A stretch of 64,000 nucleotides of DNA from Rhipidocladum racemiflorum (taxonomy: Eukaryota > Streptophyta > Magnoliopsida > Poales > Poaceae). The stretch covers positions 35,139,230-35,203,229 of the forward strand of contig CM070592.1 of NCBI GenBank assembly GCA_036346355.1. Reading direction: 5' to 3'. Below the pieces are notes generated by a model that worked only from the letters and a program-made list of their open reading frames with translations, was not told where the DNA came from and made no database searches. Position numbers and translations under genes: made by a program. This document shows, in pieces, positions 24,011 to 34,676 of the stretch. Position 1 is the first letter of the stretch; every line of letters begins with the position of its first letter.

Positions 24011-25150
24011 TTGCATTCATCAACAGGATGCTTCTTTAGCTTCATGGGTTAGAAAATGTTGTATGATTTGGAATATTCCTATCTACACTGTACACAACTG
24101 CTTTATAATTAAGTAATAGCATTTATATTACCAATTTGCTTTCAACTCTTATTGAAAAAAAGCTCCGACCTTGGCTGTTTAGCAGTACACCCATAAGTGA
24201 ATCCGGAAGTAACGTAGTACAGGGCGTAGCTCAATCTTCTCTCGCTGGATCCCAACCTAAAAGTAGCTAAGAGTTTTCCGGGCCTAATATAAAAGATAGC
24301 ATAGAGTTGTCAGTTTAAGTAGCTCCCCTTTTCCCGAGAGCAGGAGTCAGAGCATCCATTTCATTCGTTTAGGTGGGGAAGAGGAAAAGCTAGACAAGCT
24401 TGCAATCGATCAGCTGCAAGTTCTTCGAACTTATAATAGCGGGAATCTGGTCATTGATCCAAAGCTCACAAAGAGATCACAAACCAAACAATTCATAGGA
24501 GTCCCCACTAGTGCCGGTTTGACATCCACTCCAAAGCGCACCAAGAGAATCAAGTCGGTGGTAGTTATATAAGTCATCTCCGACGAAACAATCATCCACT
24601 ACTTCAATAGTGGCTTTTCGCCCTAGGCCTCCCTCTTTGGGAGCGATTAGGTAATGTAAGATGTCGAGGTTGAGTCCGCCAACGAACGCAATCCCTAGAA
24701 TCTGTTTTGATCTTATTATTTGCTTTCAATAAGAAGCGGAGATAAGCCTTCATGACAGCAATTTCCAGTAGGAAAGAAGATCAAGGCCATCGCTTTTGAG
24801 CCGGTACCCACCCAAAATCATATAGAGTGTAGTGTAGTTTGTCAACTCATCTTTTCCTGGCTTCATTTCCCATTGTCATTTCTTTTTCCAAAAACTCATT
24901 TGCTAAGTAGAATAGTTCAAATTCATGCTCTGCTAGAGCAAACACACTTCTCGGGATTGATGTCGTCTCCGTCTACTTTTTCTCTTAACTCACTCAGAGA
25001 GAGGCCGCCAAGGATCAAAATTCTTAAAGAGAGTACCAGACAAGAGGTAGTTGTGTGGTTCTATTATTCGCTCGATGTATTATTCGGGAATTGGTTTTTC
25101 TTATTCCTTCAGTCGGATGGTTGCAAAGTGTCTGTAAAGTAATATAAGGT
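24011..25150. other. Unassigned mitochondrial-like DNA
   Basis: No gene recognised. An 89-codon frame at 24873-25142 has no recognisable features. Confidence 0.35.
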
Positions 25151-26200
25151 GTGAGTGATTCTCATTCAATTGAAAGCTTGAAAAGCGGAAACAAGAAAGA
25201 GAAGAAACATCAAGTGAAGGCACATAAGCCAGCTACCCTTGAATCAGCTTACTACATTGCATCTCTTTTGAAATGTTTCATACCCAAAACAGTACAAGCT
25301 GTTGCTAATCAGGCTGGTGCTTGGTATAGAGGTTATAGGTCAACTCATGATCATCCCCCATGGGCAGATTTGGTTAGGATGATGAAAATCCGGTTTGGTA
25401 AATCTGAGAAAGGAGGGGCTTATGAGGAAATGAAGAGACTCTCAGACCAACAGAGAATACATGCATCAGTTTGAGTTGATACAGTCAAGGTTACAAGTTG
25501 AGTTACCTTACCTCCCTGAAAGCCATTACATAACTCCCTTTGTAAGTGGCCTTAGATAGGACATTAAACACTGGGTGCTGGCCAAACATCCAACTGATCT
25601 CCTGGATGCTTTTGAGCAAGCCAAACACATGGGGATAGCTTTGGACTATTATGCAAAGAAGAAGAAGTTTGCAACTAAGCCTAAAAATACTAACACTTTG
25701 AATGGGGTTTGAATAATAGAGAAAAGGTTTCAGATGCAAAGCCAGTTAATGGCAACATGAATACCTGAAATGCCCTTATTGAACAAAGGAGAGCTTTAGG
25801 GCTATGTTTTCAATGTGGTGATAAGTGGGCATCAGTGTAAAAAAAAATCAAGGTACACATGTTGGTAGGTAGTGAAGAAGGTGAGTTTGAGGTTGGTGAC
25901 AGTAGTGAACCAGTTGTAGAGGGTGTGGATGTGAATACAGTGCAAGTAGAATAAGTGGAAGCTGATGAGGCCATTGTGTCCATGTGTGCAACCTCATCTA
26001 ATCCTAATCTTTCTACAATGGAATTGAAAGGGGAAGTAGTAGCTAATAAAGCTATCTTTGCACTGTTAGACAGTGGGAGGCTGGGAGCACCCACAGCTTT
26101 ATCAACCCAGTGGTGATTGATGGGATTAAGTGTATATAGTGAAAACTAATCCAATGGTTGTGACTGTGGCAAATGGTAAAAAAATTGATAGTTATGCTAA
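25151..26200 (+). pseudogene. Remnant of a Ty3-gypsy gag-protease gene
   Basis: The first part (25151-25474) contains a Gag motif, PPWADLVRMMKIRFG, typical of plant gypsy capsid domains. Homology continues in shifted frames: a zinc-knuckle start CFQCGDKW near 25810 and an LLDSG-like protease start near 26063. Many stops and frame changes show this copy is old. It lies in mitochondrial-like DNA and has no recognisable LTRs. Confidence 0.65.
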
Positions 26201-27981
26201 AGGCACAGGGCTATCTATTCTTTCTAATGAGGAAAGCCTTCTTTTGAGAACGTGAACATGAGCGGTAGACTGAACACCCACACAATCTCGATCTAGGCAT
26301 GAAGGAGAAAGGCTTTGAATATAAACAGCACTCTGTCACGATTCGTGGGATTTTCACTACTAGAAAAGTCCGTCCGTGTGCCAAACCCTGTATAAAGATC
26401 AAGTACTGGACATCAGGATCCCTCCAGCATAAACACTAGAGAACGACTGTGGTTATCCTCTAAAGGGGAACTCTTATGGTCTGAAACCTATTTTTTTGCT
26501 TTTGGCGCCTATTCGCAAGAGCAGATACGGGCCATGGCTGAGCAGACCAAGTCCCATAGAAAGCTTGACCGTCTCAGTAGCTCCTCCTCCTCTTCTTTAG
26601 TAGAGGTGTTACAACCTCGAGACAATGAAAAATAGAATCGAAGATTCAGTCTAACAGTATGTTTAACCATACCAAAGGTAAGTAGTCGTCAGTCGAGCGA
26701 AGCGATAGGCACGTAGTCACTTGAGCTAAGCGAAAGGTATGAAGTCAGGCGATAGGCTTATCATAGCATAGAATCCCTAAATTCTTAAAGCACTAATTGC
26801 TATTTTTCAATATCAACTTTACGTACTAGTGAGTAGCATATTGAAGCGGGTATGGGATATGAACGATCTTGACCCACAAGCAGGTTAGCTCGAGAGGGTA
26901 AGAGGCCCTAGTGTACATTGCCCAAAGTCTTTCAATCTTTAGACTTCGTTTAAGAAGCGACAGATCCTGCCGCATGAGTACTTGAGGCGAATGGCCATTG
27001 CCCAGGCTGATGGGCGAGCCAACGCAGAGATAAATTAAAGAAGCAAAAACAGAGTTAATCGTACTTTTCCCGCTATTCTTCACCAGAAATCGTGTCCCCC
27101 CACTCCTGAGCAGAAAGGCCTCGCAGAGCGTCAACACCGACACATTATAGAGCAACGTCTTGCAACTATGTACAAAGCCTCCATTCCCCTGGGTGTCGTG
27201 TTTGAAAGCACAGTCTTTGTCATAAACCGATTACCCTCCGCTCCAAATGGCTCTATTTCTCCCACAAAGTTCCCGAAACCAAGTTTCTCAGCTTAAAACT
27301 TAAGAATCTACTCACAATTTTAATGTAGAACTGAAGAAGCACAATTTTTTAAGGACGAGGAATCCAACCGAAGAGAAGCGAGCATCATAATAGCTTGATA
27401 AAAAGATATTTAGTCTAAGAGGACCTTAGCAGCCGCTTTGCCCCTATATCCTTCCCTAAAACGCTCGCTGTTCCTTGAAAGGAAAGAGGAATCTGTGTAC
27501 TCAGCAGCATTCTAGTAACTAAAACTTTTATTGTTTTTTTTTTCAAATCAAATCAAAGTAAAGTTTCGTGAGCTCTGAGCGATGTTTGAAAAGATAATCC
27601 AAGTCAAATCAAAGTAGAAAAATCATAAAAAAATAAGATGAAATATTGCCACCCATTGTAGGTGTAGTAGGTGCTGGTCCCCGCACATCAGAGTGCACAA
27701 GATAAAAAGGTTCCTAAAAAGTCTAAGGGAAATCATATGATAGTACTGGGGGAATTACCAACATGGGTTCAGCATTTCGTTTAGTGAATGCGGAGAGAAA
27801 AGCAGCTGCTATTGATGCAATTGGACCGCTCGCATCGCTCCTTGACACGAAGGCTGTAAGAATCAAAGGAAATACTGGGCGTAAATGACTTTGGAGTTCA
27901 AACCTGGCAAAGTCCTTACTTACTCGGCTCCAGGCCAAAGCGATGAAAAGACCCTTTATTTAATGAGGACTGCTAGCCCAC
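26201..27981. other. Unassigned mitochondrial-like DNA
   Basis: No gene recognised. Two copies of a CAAATCAAAGTA motif lie near 27551 and 27608. Short open frames (for example on the minus strand at 26826-27155 and 27723-27938) show no known domain. Confidence 0.35.
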
Positions 27982-28015
27982 GCTATACCGTTGGAATGCA
28001 TTCCAACGGTATAGC
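27982..28015. repeat. Perfect 34-bp palindrome
   Basis: The left half is GCTATACCGTTGGAATG and the right half is its exact reverse complement, with no spacer. The core TATACCGTTG recurs in two other palindromes at 31111 and 31281. Confidence 0.95.
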
Positions 28016-28199
28016 AATTTCCACAAGATCATGTTCGATCTCCTGGCTGCTAAGTATGTAGCCCAGTAAAAGTCCATCCTAATACCCTCATAGCCCTCAC
28101 CCAAATCATCCAGTGCTAGCCACCGCGTCAAGGATTGTTGGTGGCAGAGTGGACCCTCTGCCAGATACGTCGTCGTCAGGTATCAACGACCCTGCGTAG

Positions 28200-28690
28200 C
28201 TTTTGATAAAGTTTTATTAGGTTTCATGGATAAGTTTCATGATGTTTCATAAATAAGTTTTATTGGGTTTTACACATAAGTTTCATTAGATTTCACGGAT
28301 AAGTTTCATTGTGTTTCATGGATAAGTTTCATGATGTTTCACAGATAAGATTCATTAGGTTTCATGAGTTTCAACGTTTAGTTTCAGGAGTTTCAGTGTA
28401 GTTTCGGTGATAAGTTTCAATCAGTTTCAGTGATAAGTTTCATAAGTTTCATTATAATGTTTCACGAGTTTCGGTGATAAGTTTCACGAGTTTCGGTGTT
28501 AAGTTTCATGAAACACTAGAAAAATTCATGAAACTTATCTTACGGATAAGTTTCATCAGATTTCACAAATAAATTTCATTAGGTTTCACATATAAGTTTC
28601 GTCAGTTTCGGTGATAAGTTTCATCAGTTTCAGTGATAAAACTTAACACCGAAACTCATGAAACTTCACATATAAGTTTCATCAGCCAGG
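28200..28690. repeat. Array of GATAAGTTTCAT / GTTTCA short repeats
   Basis: About 20 imperfect copies of units such as GATAAGTTTCATNNNGTTTCAC, with a spacing near 23-24 bases. Two short stretches (about 28510-28545 and 28630-28665) are in the opposite orientation, so hairpins are possible. A shorter inverse array is at 31135-31280. Confidence 0.9.
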
Positions 28691-29549
28691 AGAGCCAGAA
28701 AAGCCTGGATCGGTTTAGTGTGCTCGCACTTGCGCATGTGCTTGCTGATGCCCCCTTCACATTTTCCCACGCCCCCAATGATCCAGTGCATTACTTTCAG
28801 CTGTACACACATTACTTGCCAACGAGTTTAATTCCTGTACCGTTGGAAAGCTGGAAAACGCTATACCGTTTTCTAGGATTTCTGTTATTTAATATGGTCA
28901 CGCCCATGAGAGAAAGTCTAGCCCTATCAACACCTTCTGATCCTAGTTGGCTCGAGTAAGGCGGGCTACTTCTAAGCAATCTAGATAACATTGAACCTCA
29001 TTGAAAAGAAATAACTTTCGGCAAACATAAAGATCCAGCAACCTTTTCCCTGACCTCGGCTCTGACGCATTCCTCCTAGCCTAGATTTGAACTACATTCT
29101 TTTCACTGTTCCTGCACGAATTTGATGTTCAAAGCTGCGGCACTCAAGAAAGCATGGAAAAGATCACTGACGAGCTCAATCTCTAAGTGTGAAATTTGCA
29201 GTTTCCTCCGATAGTCTGAGATGAGGGGAAAAAAAAGCATTTCAACATTCAAGAAAGCCCAACTCAAGTAAGTCAAGTCAGCCAAGAGCCACCACTCCTC
29301 GTTGGAAGCGAGATTCCACTACTTCATAAATCGAATAATAAAGCGATCTTGTTGGATCGATGTCCGAAAGTCAAGATGCAGGTGAAAAAGCAGCAGCTAG
29401 CCTTGAGAGATCAACTCAATCATGAAAATCAGCAGCTCGCGCAAAGACAAATCATCATACCCCGGGATTGAGTACTTACTGTGCAACAAAAACCTTTCGG
29501 TTAGCTAGCCCTTCGTCTCCACTCCAGTGCGTGCTGCAGGTTCAAAGCG
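28691..29549. other. Unassigned mitochondrial-like DNA
   Basis: No gene recognised. Near 28838 and 28859 there are GTACCGTTGGAAAGC and GCTATACCGTTTTC, which are diverged half-copies of the palindrome core at 27982. Confidence 0.4.
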
Positions 29550-29960
29550 TAGAATCAAATCCAATGAGAGGTGCTTCCTGGCTCTGATTTTCTGTCCGTC
29601 AGAGGGCGTCGTGTTGCCAATATCCAATGAAGTTGAAGAAAGAGGCGTGGGCAATCAATCGAATTACTGGTGCTTTCTTTACAGCCTCGTCTCCAAATCC
29701 ATTTGTTCAACAACACATCATTCATCATTCTGGTATTTAAGATCCCTAACCCTCCAAACTCTTTGGGCCTGCATACAGCTTCCCATTTTACCAAAAGGTA
29801 TTTGAACTTCTGTTCAGTATGACCCCATAAAAACGAGCTCTAGCAGAGTCAAAAACAGCATGAAGCCACTCAGGGAGTCTGTAGAACAGCATTGCATACA
29901 TGGGTAAACTTGTGAGGCTGCTAGAGATGTGTTCAAATTGATTTCTCGAAGTAAATGTTG
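29550..29960 (-). pseudogene. LINE (non-LTR retrotransposon) remnant
   Basis: On the minus strand 29794-29555 encodes VKWEAVCRPKEFGGLGILNT, then NDVLLNKWIWR, the conserved stretch after the LINE reverse transcriptase. The upstream homologous part (to about 29960), with RLPEWLHAVFDSA-like residues, is in a different frame, so there is at least one frameshift. The rest of the LINE is absent. Confidence 0.7.
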
Positions 29961-31110
29961 AAAGAAATCAGAAGCAATGGCGTGTGCTAGTGTGAGAAAG
30001 AAATCTAGATCAGAGATTTTCATATGGGAACATCTAAATATTCCTCAGGGTCACAGCTACTTTTTTTCACATCACCTCTGATCTGAAATGTTTGAACTCT
30101 GAGGCAAATCATCAAACAGAATGGAAGCAAAATGGAAATGCTTCGGGATGATCTGTATAGGGATATGGGTGAATCAAAACTATACCAAGGGGAGCAGATT
30201 TGTATTAATTTTGGTTTGATTTATTGGTGGGCTTAAGTACTGACTATGCATAGGACTACAAGGGATAAAGACGTAACGTATAAAGAAAGGAGAACGACAA
30301 CCTTAGCGGCCTCCGACAGAAGAAGAAATTTCGAGTATGCTACTCTTCTGAGGACCTCGAAGGAAGCGGATAATATAGAAATCCACCCTTACTTAATAGA
30401 TAATAGAATATGGCTTCTCTACCGATAGGTAATATAATATGGCTTCTCTACCGGGTTGCCACCCTAGCCAATCAGGAGTAATATCATAGGTGGATATACG
30501 GAGTCATATCTCTTCAGTGAAGTAATGGATCATAAGTAATAGTGTATTGCATGTAGGTATGGTTTCACTTTTTTCTTCTAAAGGTGTCACATATATAGGG
30601 TATGCTTTTCGTTGCCTCAAGAGAGTTCTTTGCCTGAGAAAAAGGGAATGGCATTGAGGCTTCATCCTTGGAAGAAGATATGGGAGTGCTACTAGGGACG
30701 AACTGTGTTCTGGGGCTTGAGGAAGGAGAACATCAGGTAGAATATGCGGGTTATCATAGAATCTCTGAGTGGCGATGCCCTCTACTACCTAATACTATAA
30801 GGGGACTTTGAAACCAAAGCTAGGACAATGGGGTGATGCGAAGGAGAAGGCCGGAGAAGAAGCAGGCACACCAACCTATTCGGATAAGTGTAGAGAAAGA
30901 AAGGAAGGGAAAATCTTTCAAAAGAGGGCCCACCAGTACAACCATAAAGGAAGGACCACTTTGACTTGATTACCTTTTATATTGAGCTAAAGAGCTGGCC
31001 CCGGGTAAGAGCAGTCGTCTATTTGAGAAGGGATCTAGGAGGCGAGTGATTTCTTTAAGAAGAAAAACCCAAGTGTTCAGCTAATAAAAAGTACAAAAAA
31101 ACTAAAAAAC
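29961..31110. other. Unassigned mitochondrial-like DNA
   Basis: No gene recognised. An imperfect local duplication, ATAGAATATGGCTTCTCTACC at 30404 and ATAATATGGCTTCTCTACC at 30433, is present. Confidence 0.35.
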
Positions 31111-31300
31111 GGTATACCGTTGCAACGGTATACCTCTGAAACTCATGAAACTTATGATTTTTTGCACTGAAACTCATGAAACTTAGCACTAAAAACTGAT
31201 AAAACATGAAACTGATGAAACTAAACACTGAAACTCATGAAACCAGCACTGAAACTGATAAGTTTCATAAGTTTCATGGCTATACCGTTGCAACGGTATA
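31111..31300. repeat. Two palindromes bracketing a TGAAAC array
   Basis: A perfect 24-bp palindrome (GGTATACCGTTG plus its complement) lies at 31111-31134. A perfect 20-bp palindrome (TATACCGTTG plus its complement) lies at 31281-31300. Between them are repeated TGAAACTCATGAAAC and TGAAACTGAT motifs, the reverse complement of the 28200 array. The arrangement suggests a small unit with palindromic ends. Confidence 0.9.
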
Positions 31301-31943
31301 CCGTTGCCTAGTCACATAGGTCAGCGCTGATGCCGATCAGGTACCAAAACCAAGATGTAAAGCAAGATGTCTATCTACGATATTACTGAACCTGAAGAAG
31401 AAAAGCAATGAAGAAAGGCCGTATGCACCTTCCGTTAAAGCATAATCAGTTGCGTTATACATCTATCTACTGAACAAGAAAAATCTTCCTCTCCAGGTCG
31501 ACTGCATCACTTCACTAGGTATGGTTGTTTTTGGTTCATAATGGTGGTCTAGGAGAACCCGAAACTAGAGCACACACGGGATATGAATTTTATTCTATGG
31601 TTTGTGATTGTTGCAACCACCTCTCGGTTTTTTTCTCTGTTGCTGATCCAGATATCCATCTTCTTGCTTGCAGGTCGGTCCATTGTATCTCAAAATTGTT
31701 GCCTTGCATGCTGAGCTGCTGGGCTTTCAGTCTCAGGTCCGCCGTGTTTCCTTTCAATTTCATGTTTTTACTTTATTTTTTTTCATAAACTCATATATAG
31801 TTTCGTTTTCCTTTTTGATTGGGTCGGTGTCGACGTCATGTGATCGCTACTAAAGATAGAGTTTCCTTGGAAAAACCAAGGCCAGTTGAGATCAGTCTCC
31901 TTTTTCTTTTCGGGAGCAGAGCAACAAAAGATGGGAAATTCCA
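31301..31943 (+). other. Region upstream of the cox2 copy
   Basis: Sequence leading into cox2. The last 90 bases (from about 31850) read like a mitochondrial 5' leader. No separate gene recognised. Confidence 0.5.
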
Positions 31944-32312
31944 ATGATTCTTCGTTCATTAGAATGTCGATTCCTCACAATCGCTCTTTGTGATGCTGCG
32001 GAACCATGGCAATTAGGATCTCAAGACGCAGCAACACCTATGATGCAAGGAATCATTGACTTACATCACAATATCTTTTTCTTCCTAATTCTTATTTTGG
32101 TTTTCGTATCACGGATGTTGGTTCGCGCTTTATGGCATTTCAACAAGCAAACTAATCCAATCCCGCAAAGGATTGTTCATGGAACTACTATCGAAATTAT
32201 TCGAACCATATTTCCAAGTGTCATTCTTTTGTTCATTGCTATACCATCGTTTGCTCTGTTATACTCAATGGACGGGCTATTAGTAGATCCAGCCATTACT
32301 ATCAAAGCTATT

Positions 32313-32317
32313 GGACT
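32313..32317. repeat. Left target site duplication TGGAC
   Basis: TGGAC in cox2 exon 1 stands next to the left LTR and again at 41129-41133 after the right LTR. Removing one copy and the element restores continuity of exon 1. Confidence 0.95.
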
Positions 32318-34656
32318 GTAACACCCCGGCATTTAATATGCCCGAATGCTACCAAACATAAGCTAAACAACATCCAAATATCATATTTAACATAAAATTC
32401 CAGCAAAGGCGCATAGGCTAAAAACCGAGATTTCGGCAGCACCTCCTTTGTTTTATCATGAATTTAAGGAGCAACAACGATATAGCATTATATGGCAATA
32501 AGGGAAACATCTAAAATAGCAATAAATAGAGTCTTAACGACAATAAAAGACTAACATTTAGCACTTGAAGTTCCAAGTGTCAAACGAACAATAAAACTCT
32601 CATTAACCAAGCTAAGCCTTAATTTAATGACCATCACACGCAATTTATTATCAATCTAAAAGAATTGACTTGGGGAAACATTAAGGTGAAGCAACGTGTG
32701 GGCGTGTGTCTATTCCCTTTTCCCGCATGCCGTTCTCATGGTACCTAAAACAATAAGAAAAAACACAAGCGTGAGTTCGAAACTCGGCAAGCATATTGCA
32801 ATGGACAACAAGAACAACAATATGGCAATAGCATCTCCTTCATGTAAATCATCTTATTCATAAACACTTAACATTGTCATCATCAATATGTATGAGATGT
32901 AATGCAATGCTCATGTCTCCTTGGAAACTCATACCGGTATGGTTGAGTACACACCCGTCGGTGTGCACCCTTTTCCCCCCTTCCATCCCGAAGATGGAGG
33001 GTGCCTACTCATCGCTTCCATTCACCACGTGGATGGAATCACGATGCAGGTCTTACTCAATGGCGTTCCGGACTAGTCATAACTTTCTCACCGACCTTGC
33101 CGGACTAGTTATGACTTTCTCACCGCCCTCGCCCTATCTCATGTCATGCATGCAACTATGCCAATTATCATATTTCACATGTACATAAACATATGGCATC
33201 TCATCATGACAAATATTAACACATGGCATCGAATCATGATAATCATACTCAATATATCATTGGAAAACAGCAAGCATGGCAAGTGATCATAGCAAGTATT
33301 CAATCTTTCATCTAATCTCCACAAGCAACCTACAATTCCGCTATTCATTACAACACACTTGCCTCAATCGTGGGCGACGGGATTGTGGGAAGTAGAGGGC
33401 ACCCCCGGGGTCACACCACCTGCACAACGGCATCACATACTCTCAATAATGCCCACAAAACAGTACACAAATCCCCATCTCACCCGACATTGCCCGCTAC
33501 TCGCAAAACCTAAAACAGAGGTTCTGTCCCGGCGGCCATAACTTCAGTTCTGGGACTCCAAATCGATTAAACGAGTACACCAACGCGAAGCTTAGGAAAT
33601 TTCCTACCTTTTTCTAGTTATACGGAAAGACTGATTCGGACTCTAAAATTGTTTAATCTACAGATTACTACGATCTGTTCTAATTGCGTCACAGATTTTA
33701 ACACGCTCGGTAAAACGGACATAACTTTCAAACGGCTGATCGGATTTTAACGTGCTTTATGTCCACGGAAAGATAATTAAATTATATACAACTTCTTTTA
33801 AATCCGTACGGACAGATTCGGATTCTAAATCGACGAAAACTCGAACCCTAGCCCGACTGCTCAATCTGCCCGAAAACAGAAACGTGGCAATGTCTAGATC
33901 TAACCCAAAGAACTCCAACCCAGCACCACCAATTGATCTAAAAACTTCATAAACACCCTAAGAACAGTACCTAGATCAAACCCAAGGATCCCCATGATCA
34001 TACCTTTGCCCAACGAACGAATCTCCAATAGATCTCGCGGATCGCTCCTCGCTCCACGCTCCTCGCTCCACGCTCCTCGCTCCTCGCTCCTCGCTCCAAC
34101 GGATGGATCCACAAGGTGCAGAGGTGTGGAGACCACCCTAGGGCAGCAAGGGGGTGGAGGAGAGGTGGTGGAGAGGTGGGGCAATGGAGGAGAGCAAGGG
34201 GGAGGCGCAAGGCTCAAAGGGAAGGGGCGGCTAGGGCTTGGCAAGTGGGGGGAGGTGAGGGGGGCGCACCAAGGCCTCAAGGGGCGCAAAGGCAGCAGGG
34301 TGGACGCCCCCAAAGGGGCAGGGAAACCCCTTTTACCAGCCCCCACACCCAATTCTAGTCTGTTACGGAGACCTAATCCATCCCACCAAAGCCCACCAAG
34401 GCCCAAAACTCCCCCGGGAAGGCCCAAAACCCCGAAAACGGCCCAGAAAGGCTATTAACCTCCATAACCTATAGTTTTAACCTTAATTCCACATTTCATA
34501 ATGTTATTAACCTTATCATGCACGTTAAATAAGGTTACGACACTCCGTGGCGACATAACACTTCAACCGGCCCAAAAACGCGAGAAAACCCTAAGCCGAA
34601 AGGTTTTATTCTCTAGTTTCACCTTCTATAATGTCACACCAAACCATAGTGTCACA
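32318..34656 (-). repeat. Left (3') LTR, 2339 bp
   Basis: It runs from TGTAACACCCCGG to AGTGTCACA on the plus strand. A conserved block (32912-33008) beginning CATGTCTCCTTGGAAACTC is shared with the Tekay-like LTR at 57496. A short CTCCTCGCTCCACG repeat lies at 34044-34101. Compared with the right LTR it lacks 20 bases between 33534 and 33535. Confidence 0.94.
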
Positions 34657-34676
34657 TTCTTCCCCCCTTCAACAGG
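34657..34676 (-). other. Polypurine tract
   Basis: On the minus strand it reads CCTGTTGAAGGGGGGAAGAA, directly before the 3' LTR. The same tract with two changes is at 58646 in the Tekay-like element. Confidence 0.85.

Larger units (their letters stand above)
22031..32317. other. Probable nuclear copy of mitochondrial DNA (NUMT), left arm
   Basis: Organelle origin is certain only at the right end, where the cox2 leader and coding sequence lie. The tRNA-like sequence at 22111 and the general character of the DNA, mixed coding scraps with GC content above the flanking transposons, fit a plant mitochondrial intergenic region. Retrotransposon remnants inside it (25151, 29550) also occur in plant mitochondrial genomes. 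The left boundary near 22030 is a guess from the change in composition. Confidence 0.55.

Noticed and set aside
28200..28690. CRISPR array
   Set aside because: The repeats are variable, lack unique spacers of fixed length, invert internally and are in plant DNA.
33994..34458. Open frames on both strands in the GC-rich part of the LARD-like LTR
   Set aside because: Low-complexity repeats give long frames in all phases; indels between the two LTRs shift them, so no coding constraint.
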